This document shows, one piece after another, positions 1 through 5,001 of a stretch of 5,001 bases of DNA. How positions within the stretch are numbered: the first letter of the stretch is position 1; the number at the start of each line of letters is the position of its first letter. Origin of the DNA: Caryophanales bacterium UBA3835 (GTDB lineage Bacteria; Bacillota_I; Bacilli_A; RFN20; CAG-826); NCBI GenBank assembly GCA_002392945.1, contig DGHZ01000026.1:1-5001 (forward strand), written 5' to 3'. Under the pieces are notes generated by a model, which had not been told where the DNA came from, did no database searches, and saw nothing but the letters and a program-made list of their open reading frames with translations. A program made the translations under genes and the position numbers.

Positions 1-71
1 ATATATATATCCTTATAGCAATATTATAAAACTCATTTATGCAAATTTATTACAAAAGAGTAATTTCCATG

Positions 72-100
72 TTGCTTATATTTAAATATAAAAGTAGAAT
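72..100 (+). promoter_or_regulatory. Candidate sigma-A type promoter
   Basis: A TTGCTT element (72-77) is followed, after exactly 17 bases, by TAGAAT (95-100). The -10 matches the TATAAT consensus at five of six positions and the -35 keeps the TTG core. Transcription would start near 107 and read into the gene at 235. AT-rich sequence produces chance matches, so the call is tentative. It is the best-spaced pair I found upstream of this gene. Confidence 0.4.
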
Positions 101-200
101 ATATGCATAACAAACAAAGATATGGATACATATTGTAAATGTTAATGCGCAAAATATTTACTTTATTAATCATTCTTTAATTTGTTTATTTGTTCAATTA

Positions 201-216
201 GCCATTTTTATATGGC
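201..216 (+). promoter_or_regulatory. Small hairpin directly before the ribosome binding site
   Basis: GCCAT (201-205) and ATGGC (212-216) form a perfect 5-bp stem around a 6-base loop, ending one base before the AGAAAGGA ribosome binding site. It has no T-run, so it is not a terminator. It could set the structure of the leader just upstream of the ribosome, or it could be chance. Confidence 0.25.
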
Positions 217-224
217 AGAAAGGA
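217..224 (+). promoter_or_regulatory. Ribosome binding site of the 592-residue surface protein
   Basis: AGAAAGGA lies 10 bases before the ATG at 235. It is purine-rich with a GGA core and decides the start, because the protein from this ATG begins with a classic signal peptide. Confidence 0.65.
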
Positions 225-234
225 AAAGAAAAAA

Positions 235-2013
235 ATGAACAAACTTTTTTCAAAGGTTGCCACACTTAGCGTTGGTCTAGCAATGGCAATCGGAGTGGGA
301 GTTGCTGTTGGTTCAAAAGAAGCAAAAGTTGCTAAGGCTGAAAATGTATTAGAATTTACACTTTCGAGTGCTGATGATGTTGTAATTGAAGGTGTATCAG
401 CAAGTTTTGACAAAGGATCAGGCAATAACGCTCCAGCTTGGTATGCTGCTGGACTTAGATTATACGCTAGTAACACTGTTACAATTTCATCTAGCGATGC
501 GATTACTGAAGTTTCATTCAACTGGGAAAAACAAGGAAACAAAGCTTTTGCAAGTGTAACTGCCGACGTTGGTGAATATACTCATCCGTCTGCAGCAGGT
601 ACCGGAACATGGACTGGAAGTGCTAATGAAATTGTATTTACTCTAGGCAGCAGTGGTCAATTGCAATTAAATACGTTTACAGTTACAACTGGTGGTAGTG
701 CTAAAACCCTTACTAGTATTGTTTTAACAAAAGACGATTCTAGTGTTAAAAAATCATATGTTGTTGGAGAGGTTCCTTCTACTGAAGGTTTAACTGTTAC
801 TGCTTATTATGATGATGAATCACATAACGATGTAACTGCATCAGCTTTATTTGAGATTGATCCTTCTATTGTTGCTCTCACCACAACATCAATATCTTAT
901 GTAGCTAAATATCAAGAACTCACAAGTAATAGTGTTTCTGTTACAGGTATAACTGTTACTAAAGAAAACTTAATTCAAAAAGCATATTCTGTTGCAACTG
1001 ACACAAAGAATGTTACTGTAACCGGAAAATACATGGGAAAAGTAAATGATGGCTATTACATTATGAATGGTGTATACGGTATGTTCATCTACCAAGGCTC
1101 AGTTCCTGAAGGTGCCGAAGAAGGTGAAAGCCTTTTAACAGTTACAGGTACTAAGGCTTATTTTAGAGGTTTACATCAAATCAAAGATTCTACTGCATCT
1201 ATTGATTCTACATTAGAAATTGATCCAGTTCAGTTATATACATTAACTGGTTCTGAAACTTATGAAAATGAGACACTTGCTAGTAGAAGAACACATATTA
1301 ATGGCGTTGTTACATCTATTGTCCATAATAACGTCACTTATACTAAGACAATTACCGAAGACGAAGAAACTGCTATTCTTGCTGCAGTTGGACAAAAAGA
1401 TATTACTGTTAATATTAATAACTCTACTATTGTATTCTTGAAAAAAGGCGATCAAACAACAGAACTTGTAACAACATTGTTGTCTAACCTTAAATCAGAA
1501 GCTAGTGTTACAGTTGCGGCATTTACTAGCATTTATAATTATCAAACCACTCAACAATTCCAATTAAGATTTTTAAAATTTGTCGAATCTAAAGCTGATT
1601 ATACAGCCGAACAATTTGCTCAAGATTTACTTGATCAAACTGATATAGTTTGTGATGGTTGGGAAGAGGGAGTGAATAATCACGACGCACTTGTTGCTGT
1701 GTGGACTGATTTAAATTCCGAAGATAAATATCCAGCTCTTCCACAAGAGCAAAAAGATATTTTAGCGGCAGCTAGTAGAGAAGGGGAATCTATCATTTCA
1801 AGAGCAATGAAGAGATATGACTTCTTAACCGGAAAATATAGTTTAGATAATTTCATAACAGGTCGTACTCCAATCGTTCCTTCAGGAATGATGAATTACG
1901 GTGAATTAGCTTCAGCAAATAACAGTATAATCGTTATTGTGATTTCTATTGCTACTGTTAGTACTTTAGCGTTCACAATGTTATTAGTCTTTAAAAAGAA
2001 GAAACAAAAATAA
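235..2013 (+). CDS. Secreted, membrane-anchored modular surface protein (Ig-like, OB-like and helical modules)
   Basis: This 592-residue protein is of unknown function and was probably exported and held at the cell surface. Residues 1-35 form a signal peptide (lysines, hydrophobic core, likely cut after A33-K34-A35). Residues 37-152 look like a beta-sandwich module with an APAWY motif and TWTGSANEIVFTL (125-137), a pattern I associate with carbohydrate-binding-like modules in gut bacteria. Residues 159-242 resemble a bacterial Ig-like (Big_3-type) module with YYDDESH at 191-197. Residues about 245-452 are beta-rich and suggest two OB-like folds. Residues 453-545 are mainly helical, with C473, W476, RYDFLTGKY (527-535) and DNFITGR (538-544). 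Residues 564-586 are a membrane helix followed by KKKKQK. The tail resembles a sortase-substrate tail, but there is no LPxTG, so membrane retention is more likely. No catalytic motif is seen; adhesion or polymer binding is an inference. It ends at TAA, followed by its own terminator. Confidence 0.93.
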   Translation: MNKLFSKVATLSVGLAMAIGVGVAVGSKEAKVAKAENVLEFTLSSADDVVIEGVSASFDKGSGNNAPAWYAAGLRLYASNTVTISSSDAITEVSFNWEKQGNKAFASVTADVGEYTHPSAAGTGTWTGSANEIVFTLGSSGQLQLNTFTVTTGGSAKTLTSIVLTKDDSSVKKSYVVGEVPSTEGLTVTAYYDDESHNDVTASALFEIDPSIVALTTTSISYVAKYQELTSNSVSVTGITVTKENLIQKAYSVATDTKNVTVTGKYMGKVNDGYYIMNGVYGMFIYQGSVPEGAEEGESLLTVTGTKAYFRGLHQIKDSTASIDSTLEIDPVQLYTLTGSETYENETLASRRTHINGVVTSIVHNNVTYTKTITEDEETAILAAVGQKDITVNINNSTIVFLKKGDQTTELVTTLLSNLKSEASVTVAAFTSIYNYQTTQQFQLRFLKFVESKADYTAEQFAQDLLDQTDIVCDGWEEGVNNHDALVAVWTDLNSEDKYPALPQEQKDILAAASREGESIISRAMKRYDFLTGKYSLDNFITGRTPIVPSGMMNYGELASANNSIIVIVISIATVSTLAFTMLLVFKKKKQK

Positions 2014-2035
2014 TTAATCTTTGATTAATATAACT

Positions 2036-2062
2036 ACAGGGATGGTTTTCATCCCTGTTTTT
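2036..2062 (+). terminator. Intrinsic terminator of the first surface-protein gene
   Basis: ACAGGGATG (2036-2044) pairs perfectly with CATCCCTGT (2050-2058) around a 5-base loop, giving a 9-bp stem that runs into TTTTT (2058-2062). It lies 22 bases after the stop codon. This is a strong rho-independent terminator and argues that the next + strand gene needs its own promoter. Confidence 0.92.
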
Positions 2063-2065
2063 ATA

Positions 2066-2100
2066 GGCTCTCTAGAATCTAGAGTGGTCTAGAGTGGGAT
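2066..2100 (+). repeat. Left terminal inverted repeat of the IS remnant, with a 10-bp insertion
   Basis: It starts GGCTCTCTAGAATCTA and ends AGTGGGAT. It pairs with the right end at 2512-2536 at 21 of 25 positions once one copy of the tandem TCTAGAGTGG is removed. It also contains a perfect 7-bp palindrome, CTCTAGA-A-TCTAGAG, at 2070-2084. Confidence 0.75.
2078..2097 (+). repeat. Perfect 10-bp tandem duplication inside the left IS end
   Basis: TCTAGAGTGG occurs at 2078-2087 and again at 2088-2097 with no gap. The right IS end has only one equivalent unit, so the duplication probably arose in this copy by slippage. Confidence 0.85.
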
Positions 2101-2157
2101 ACTCGAAAAATATCTCAAAATCTATAAAGTTTATGGTGGTACACCCGCGAAGATGTA

Positions 2158-2304
2158 TCACCTTTGCTTTTTATAGGCCAAAATAAGCATTACTCTAGCT
2201 CTGAATCTGTCAAAGTTTTGATATCAATAGCCAATATTAATAAACCTTCGAATATAAAATCGATGGCCAGAGTTAAAACATATTATTTGTTTAAAATCTC
2301 TATT
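2158..2304 (-). pseudogene. Degraded C-terminus of an ISL3-like transposase
   Basis: On the - strand one frame from 2304 down to 2158 reads about 26 codons, a TGA at 2226-2224, then YQNFDRFRARVMLILAYKKQR and a final TGA at 2160-2158. The segment around the internal stop reads GY-stop-YQNFDRFRAR. GYxNFxRFRxR is characteristic of the end of ISL3-family transposases, where a conserved helix follows the DDE catalytic core. The upstream part (FNSGHRFYIRRF) is weaker but has a similar flavour. The internal stop and the loss of the catalytic core mean no active enzyme. The 5' limit is arbitrary. The family call rests on recalled sequence patterns. Confidence 0.6.
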
Positions 2305-2331
2305 GATTATATATACAAAATAAAATTGTAT

Positions 2332-2406
2332 TTAATTATTCTTCTGTTTATGGGTAAAGTTTGAACTATCTAGACCAAACCTTACAAAGAATGTGTTAAA
2401 ATCCAT
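2332..2406 (-). pseudogene. Transposase N-terminal fragment (24 codons) behind a perfect ribosome binding site
   Basis: On the - strand an ATG at 2406-2404 opens a 24-codon frame, MDFNTFFVRFGLDSSNFTHK and onward, ending TAA at 2334-2332. An ideal AAGGAGGT lies at 2422-2415, 8 bases before the ATG. The MDFxxFxxxFGLD start fits the head of an ISL3-type transposase. It lies at the expected place inside the right end and in the same direction as the C-terminal fragment. The frame stops in AT-rich sequence where the internal deletion begins. A genuine small protein is the alternative, but its position inside IS ends favours a truncated transposase. The peptide may still be translated. Confidence 0.6.
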
Positions 2407-2409
2407 ATG

Positions 2410-2460
2410 AAAAGACCTCCTTGTAAATAGATTCAACACCTAAATTATAAGAGGTCTTTT
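2410..2460 (-). promoter_or_regulatory. 10-bp inverted repeat that can mask the transposase ribosome binding site
   Basis: On the + strand AAAAGACCTC (2410-2419) and GAGGTCTTTT (2451-2460) are perfectly complementary across a 31-base loop. Read on the - strand, the downstream arm includes most of the AAGGAGGT ribosome binding site, while the TATAAT box lies in the loop. RNA entering from outside would carry both arms and hide the site. RNA from the internal promoter would lack the first arm. This is the known logic by which elements such as IS10 and IS50 avoid activation by outside transcription. Its operation here is inferred. The T-run on the + strand is short, so a simple terminator is less likely. 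Confidence 0.6.
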
Positions 2461-2475
2461 CCTTTGAAAGTTCAA
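2444..2475 (-). promoter_or_regulatory. Candidate transposase promoter in the IS remnant
   Basis: On the - strand TTGAAC (2475-2470) precedes a perfect TATAAT (2449-2444). The 20-base gap is longer than the ideal 17, so strength is uncertain. Transcription would begin near 2437, between the two arms of the inverted repeat, giving an mRNA with a free ribosome binding site for the ATG at 2406. Confidence 0.45.
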
Positions 2476-2511
2476 TATCTATAGATTTTGGAGTGGAAAC
2501 TTAATTTTTGC

Positions 2512-2536
2512 ATCCCACCTTAGATTCTATAGAACC
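2512..2536 (-). repeat. Right terminal inverted repeat of the IS remnant
   Basis: Read on the - strand from 2536 it starts GGTTCTATAGAATCTA and ends AGGTGGGAT, matching the left end at 21 of 25 positions as described there. On the + strand it contains TATAGA (2528-2533), a weak possible -10 for the gene at 2600, with no well-spaced -35. Confidence 0.75.
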
Positions 2537-2576
2537 AGATTTATTGAGTTTTCATCTTTTTCTTTTTAGAAAAACC

Positions 2577-2603
2577 ATGATAGAATCTTTTTTGCCTTTA
2601 TGA
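2577..2603 (+). other. Possible 8-codon leader peptide overlapping the next start (ATGA)
   Basis: An ATG at 2577 reads MIESFLPL and stops at TGA 2601-2603, overlapping the ATG at 2600 in the arrangement ATGA. The gene at 2600 has no ribosome binding site of its own in the 15 bases before it (T-rich), so translation could be coupled through this leader. The leader itself has only a weak purine run (AGAAAA at 2568-2573). Chance is a serious alternative. Confidence 0.25.
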
Positions 2604-5001
2604 ATAAGAAAACAAAATTACTCTTAGCGTCTATAATGTCTTTAAGCTTATGTGCCTCGACTATTTTTATCGCTAGTAACAATCTTACAAATTTAGCATT
2701 TGCTAGTAGAGCTAAACCAGTTAGCTTAGATTGTTCATATTATTTTGATGAGGCTAATGGATATACATCTTTATATGAATTAAACGTTTCTAGAATCAAT
2801 AGCAGTAATGATTTAACTAAAGTTAAAACATGGGGTACAGTTACTGATATTTTCTATAATAAAGCTGGTACTGTTGCTCAACAATTTATTCAAAGCACTG
2901 ATAAAAACGGTAATGTTGGAGCGACATGCTTATACGGTATTGATAGTGCACAAGTTTTCCCTATTGGTTCAGTTGTTAGTATAACTAGCGGCACTATGAC
3001 ATTATTCAACGGGATGAGCGAGATGAAAAATTGTGTAGTTACAAAAGATTATGATTCTAATCCTTCTCCAGTTGAATCTATGAAGATAAATGGTTTACCA
3101 ACTAGTACTGATTCTAATTTTACTAGTTACCGCTATATGGGAACTAGAGAAGTTAACTTAACTAATGTCACTCTTGGCGAAATAACTTCATCTAGACAAT
3201 GCTACGCAACATTAGAAAATAGTAAACAAGTTTTATTATTCTTTAATAGCATTAGTGAACAAACAGCGATTAATAACAAAATAACAAGTATTAAAAATAA
3301 TGGATCAAAGGCTGATGTTAGAGGTTTTGTTACCTATTATAGTGGCTCAAATTCCCTACAAGTATTAATTAGACACACCAGTGATATAACTGAGGCTGCT
3401 CCAGAAAAAACAATAACATCTTTGGTAGTCACAACCGACAAACAATTCTACTATATGGATGAAGTGAAGATGTCTGATTTCACTGCCACTGTTTATTATG
3501 ATGATGAAACACATTCAATAGTGGATGACGCTTATATTACTAATACAGTAGATACTTCTACTTTAGGTAGTCACGAATTACGTTTTGCTTATGAACATAA
3601 TGGACTAATTTTTAATGATTTAATGTATATAAATGTTATTGATACTATTGCTACTTTAACTATAGAAAATCCTGTTCAGTATTATACATTTAACGAAGAA
3701 TTTATTGCTCCAACTGTTACAGGAAACTCTTGCTTATATAGCGCTGATGTTACTAGCGAAGTAGAGTTTTCAGGCTTTGAATCTGCTTTAAGTAGTGAAT
3801 ATATAGGATCTATAAGCGCTAAATACACTAATAGTGCAGGTAAAATTATTTCTAGTTCCTATTTATATTACGTTAGTGATGTTGTTTCTTTAGAAGCAGT
3901 ATCCCCTAAATTAGAATTCGAAATAGGAGAAGCTTTTGATTATCCAACTGTTAAAGCTTCATTCTCATATAACCCTTACACAACTTATGATGTAACTAAT
4001 AGAGTGACCTTTACTGGATTTGACTCTTCTACTGCTGGAAAAGTTACAGTCTATATGAATTTAGGTAGCCATCTAAATAGCTACGAAGTGGAGATTATCG
4101 ATAAAACTCCTGCCACTTTATATGAATATGAAGTCTCCATTAGTGGAATAGGAACTTATGCTACTGGTAACTATGGAGCTAGTGGTGACTTTGAATATTA
4201 TCGTGCAGTTAGAGAATATGGCTATATTTGTAAATTAATTCCTTTAGTTAGACAAAGCGGATGTGAAGAAACTTTAGGTGGAGCGTTATATAACGTTGAG
4301 CCAATTAAAGATATTGATCATATCACCTTTAAATACAAAACTAGTGGAAGTGGATCTAGAAGTGCGAAATTCTATTGTGGAGAAAATACTTACGATGAAT
4401 ATGAATATGCGATCACGTCTTCTTCTTTTACTACCGAAAGAACAATTAACTTATCAAGTAAAAAAGTTAACTACTTTAAGTTTGATTCTGGAGATTTAAC
4501 TTTGTTATTAGAAAGTATTAAAGTTTATTATTCTGGATTAAACACCACGCATGGTTCTGATTTTAATTATCACACGACTGGTGCAGGTGAATATCGTATC
4601 GCTCCTACCACTTATAGTGGCACTCTAGTTGATGGAGTGAGTTATGTTGATGTTCCAACTTCATTTGATACTTCAACTTGTACAGTTTTATCCAAAAAAA
4701 GATATACATATTATTCTTATCAATATGTTTATGAACATCCTGAATATGTAAGTAACGCGACAATAACTTCTCCAGTTGATGTATGTAACTATTTTGAAGC
4801 ATTTGGATGTGCTCCTGCTAATTATGGCACTAAATCATCATTTGACCCACTTAGAGATGGAAAAACTATCCCATCCGTTGATGAAGTTAATGATTTATTT
4901 GGTGATGACGCTAGATGCATATCTAAATATACTAAAACCACAGGTTATGCAACCTCAGTTCCATATTACGGAAGTAAACCAACATATTATGAACTCGATA
5001 T
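2600..5001 (+). CDS. Large secreted modular protein with a C-terminal barnase-like ribonuclease domain (3' end outside window)
   Basis: 800 codons are open to the window edge. The ATG at 2600 is the only plausible start, since an in-frame TAG lies at 2567-2569. Residues 1-35 form a signal peptide, likely cut after AFA (33-35). Residues about 60-155 and 161-268 look like two OB-like folds, comparable to those in extracellular nucleases of the YhcR type. Residues 271-348, 350-426 and 428-501 are three Ig-like modules, the first with YYDDETH (299-305), the last two sharing PTV and DVTxxVxFxGF. Residues 507-646 resemble a second beta-sandwich module (YYRA 533-536, LGGALYN 559-565). From about 722 the sequence aligns with barnase: VCNYFEAFGCAPANYGTK (728-745) and TYYELD (795-800), keeping the equivalents of Lys27 (K745) and Glu73 (E798). 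The inferred role is extracellular RNA cleavage for feeding or competition. The predicted His is beyond the edge. No inhibitor gene is visible. An old IS remnant ends 63 bases upstream, and no clear promoter or ribosome binding site is seen. Confidence 0.9.
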   Translation, partial: MNKKTKLLLASIMSLSLCASTIFIASNNLTNLAFASRAKPVSLDCSYYFDEANGYTSLYELNVSRINSSNDLTKVKTWGTVTDIFYNKAGTVAQQFIQSTDKNGNVGATCLYGIDSAQVFPIGSVVSITSGTMTLFNGMSEMKNCVVTKDYDSNPSPVESMKINGLPTSTDSNFTSYRYMGTREVNLTNVTLGEITSSRQCYATLENSKQVLLFFNSISEQTAINNKITSIKNNGSKADVRGFVTYYSGSNSLQVLIRHTSDITEAAPEKTITSLVVTTDKQFYYMDEVKMSDFTATVYYDDETHSIVDDAYITNTVDTSTLGSHELRFAYEHNGLIFNDLMYINVIDTIATLTIENPVQYYTFNEEFIAPTVTGNSCLYSADVTSEVEFSGFESALSSEYIGSISAKYTNSAGKIISSSYLYYVSDVVSLEAVSPKLEFEIGEAFDYPTVKASFSYNPYTTYDVTNRVTFTGFDSSTAGKVTVYMNLGSHLNSYEVEIIDKTPATLYEYEVSISGIGTYATGNYGASGDFEYYRAVREYGYICKLIPLVRQSGCEETLGGALYNVEPIKDIDHITFKYKTSGSGSRSAKFYCGENTYDEYEYAITSSSFTTERTINLSSKKVNYFKFDSGDLTLLLESIKVYYSGLNTTHGSDFNYHTTGAGEYRIAPTTYSGTLVDGVSYVDVPTSFDTSTCTVLSKKRYTYYSYQYVYEHPEYVSNATITSPVDVCNYFEAFGCAPANYGTKSSFDPLRDGKTIPSVDEVNDLFGDDARCISKYTKTTGYATSVPYYGSKPTYYELD
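4763..5001 (+). other. Barnase-like (ribonuclease N1/Ba family) domain, N-terminal part
   Basis: Residues 722-800 of the large secreted protein. Residues 728-745 align without gaps to barnase 10-27, with V, Y, P, N, Y, T and K identical (7 of 18). The terminal K745 corresponds to Lys27. TYYELD (795-800) aligns with barnase 70-75 (TWREAD), placing E798 at the general base Glu73. Codon 801 begins AT, consistent with the Ile that follows in barnase. The middle differs: the GGD motif is not clear, and the Arg59 position appears to be T780 or K779. The family's remaining catalytic residues, Arg87 and His102 (in DHYQTF), would lie outside the window. Barnase residues are from memory. The call is a homology inference, and activity is not shown. 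Confidence 0.55.

Larger units (their letters stand above)
1..234. other. Upstream intergenic region of the first surface-protein gene
   Basis: This AT-rich stretch shows no convincing coding region on either strand. It begins with a short run of AT dinucleotides at 1-10, which is ordinary in this base composition. The supportable elements are a candidate promoter at 72-100, a small hairpin at 201-216 and a ribosome binding site at 217-224, each listed separately. If the promoter is right, the first gene has a leader of roughly 130 nucleotides. I recognise no known riboswitch or tRNA in it. The end of any gene to the left is not visible. Confidence 0.6.
2066..2536 (-). mobile_element. Internally deleted ISL3-family-like insertion sequence (non-autonomous remnant)
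   Basis: The 471-bp element is bounded by inverted repeats starting GGCTCT (left) and, on the other strand, GGTTCT (right). ISL3-family ends commonly begin GGCTCT. After removing a 10-bp duplication in the left end, 21 of 25 terminal positions match. Similarity then becomes patchy but includes a shared CAAAATCTATA farther in. Inside, on the - strand, are a transposase start with a perfect ribosome binding site and a decayed transposase C-terminus, with the middle missing. Full ISL3 elements are usually about 1.2-1.5 kb, so roughly 1 kb is gone. The left end sits three bases after the T-run of the preceding terminator. The flanks TTTTTATA and AGATTTAT do not form a convincing 8-bp target duplication, so the insertion is old or rearranged. 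Both ends survive, so it could in principle be moved by a related transposase elsewhere. The family assignment is less certain than the element itself. Confidence 0.75.

Noticed and set aside
1..10. AT dinucleotide repeat at the left edge
   Set aside because: Only five units in AT-rich sequence at the window boundary. There is no evidence of a functional repeat.
198..542. 114-residue open frame on the - strand
   Set aside because: It lies antisense to the signal peptide and first module of the 592-residue protein, which has a ribosome binding site, signal peptide and terminator. Its low-complexity Ser/Thr/Ala content mirrors the opposite strand.
1243..1455. 70-residue open frame on the - strand
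   Set aside because: Fully antisense to the first surface-protein gene, with no ribosome binding site or recognisable domain.
1867..1920. Sortase LPxTG motif before the C-terminal membrane helix of the first protein
   Set aside because: The stretch TPIVPSGMMNYGELASA contains no LPxTG or close variant, so only a membrane anchor is supported.
2158..2304. Mycoplasma-type code (TGA as Trp) rescuing the transposase C-terminus
   Set aside because: Both large genes use only TGG for Trp and have no in-frame TGA. The internal TGA in the remnant is better read as decay.
2164..2364. 66-residue open frame on the + strand starting at TTG
   Set aside because: It runs antisense through the decayed transposase of the IS remnant, has no ribosome binding site, and looks like AT-rich filler.
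2058..2544. 8-bp target site duplication around the IS remnant
   Set aside because: The flanks TTTTTATA and AGATTTAT share only an AT-rich TTTAT when shifted, which is expected by chance here.
2636..2660. Lipoprotein signal (Cys at residue 18, LSLC) in the large secreted protein
   Set aside because: The residue before the Cys is Leu rather than Gly, Ala or Ser, and the hydrophobic stretch continues past it. A standard signal peptide cut after AFA fits better.
4278..4499. 73-residue open frame on the + strand
   Set aside because: It is out of frame inside the large secreted protein, which is continuously open there with consistent codon use and domain structure.
4605..4802. 65-residue open frame on the - strand
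   Set aside because: Antisense to the large secreted protein just before and into its barnase-like domain, with no supporting signals.
1..5001. CRISPR array, tRNA, rRNA or a barstar-like inhibitor gene
   Set aside because: I found no regularly spaced repeats, no tRNA-like or rRNA-like stretches, and no small acidic gene next to the RNase candidate. An inhibitor could still lie beyond the right edge.

Overview
The window comes from an AT-rich, low-GC genome that uses the standard bacterial code. Every Trp in the two large reading frames is TGG, and neither frame contains an internal TGA. The content is two secreted, mostly beta-rich modular surface proteins with Gram-positive-style signal peptides. 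One ends in a membrane anchor with a Lys-rich tail. Together with a decayed ISL3-type insertion element, this suggests an uncultured, host-associated member of the Bacilli near the Mollicutes/Erysipelotrichia (RF39-like). That placement is an inference from protein style, not a proven assignment.

Layout, all main genes on the + strand. Bases 1-234 are upstream sequence with one candidate promoter (72-100), a small hairpin (201-216) and a Shine-Dalgarno sequence (217-224). Bases 235-2013 encode a 592-residue secreted protein tethered to the membrane, built from a beta-sandwich module, an Ig-like module, OB-like regions, a helical block and a C-terminal membrane anchor. A strong intrinsic terminator follows (2036-2062).

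Bases 2066-2536 are a 471-bp deletion derivative of an insertion sequence pointing left. It keeps both terminal inverted repeats (21 of 25 positions match once a 10-bp duplication is removed), the transposase ribosome binding site and start, about 24 N-terminal codons, and a decayed C-terminus with a GYxxQNFDRFRAR signature. It also keeps an inverted repeat that would mask the transposase ribosome binding site in read-through RNA.

Bases 2600-5001 hold the first 800 codons of a large secreted protein that runs off the right edge: signal peptide, two OB-like regions, three Ig-like modules, a second beta-sandwich module, and the start of a domain that aligns with barnase. The equivalents of barnase Lys27 (K745) and Glu73 (E798) are both present. 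The most notable proposal here is therefore a multi-domain extracellular ribonuclease, cut by the window before its predicted catalytic His.

The two proteins share an Ig-like module with a YYDDE(S/T)H motif and OB-like regions, so they probably work in the same cell-surface setting. The terminator and the element between them indicate separate transcription units rather than an operon.
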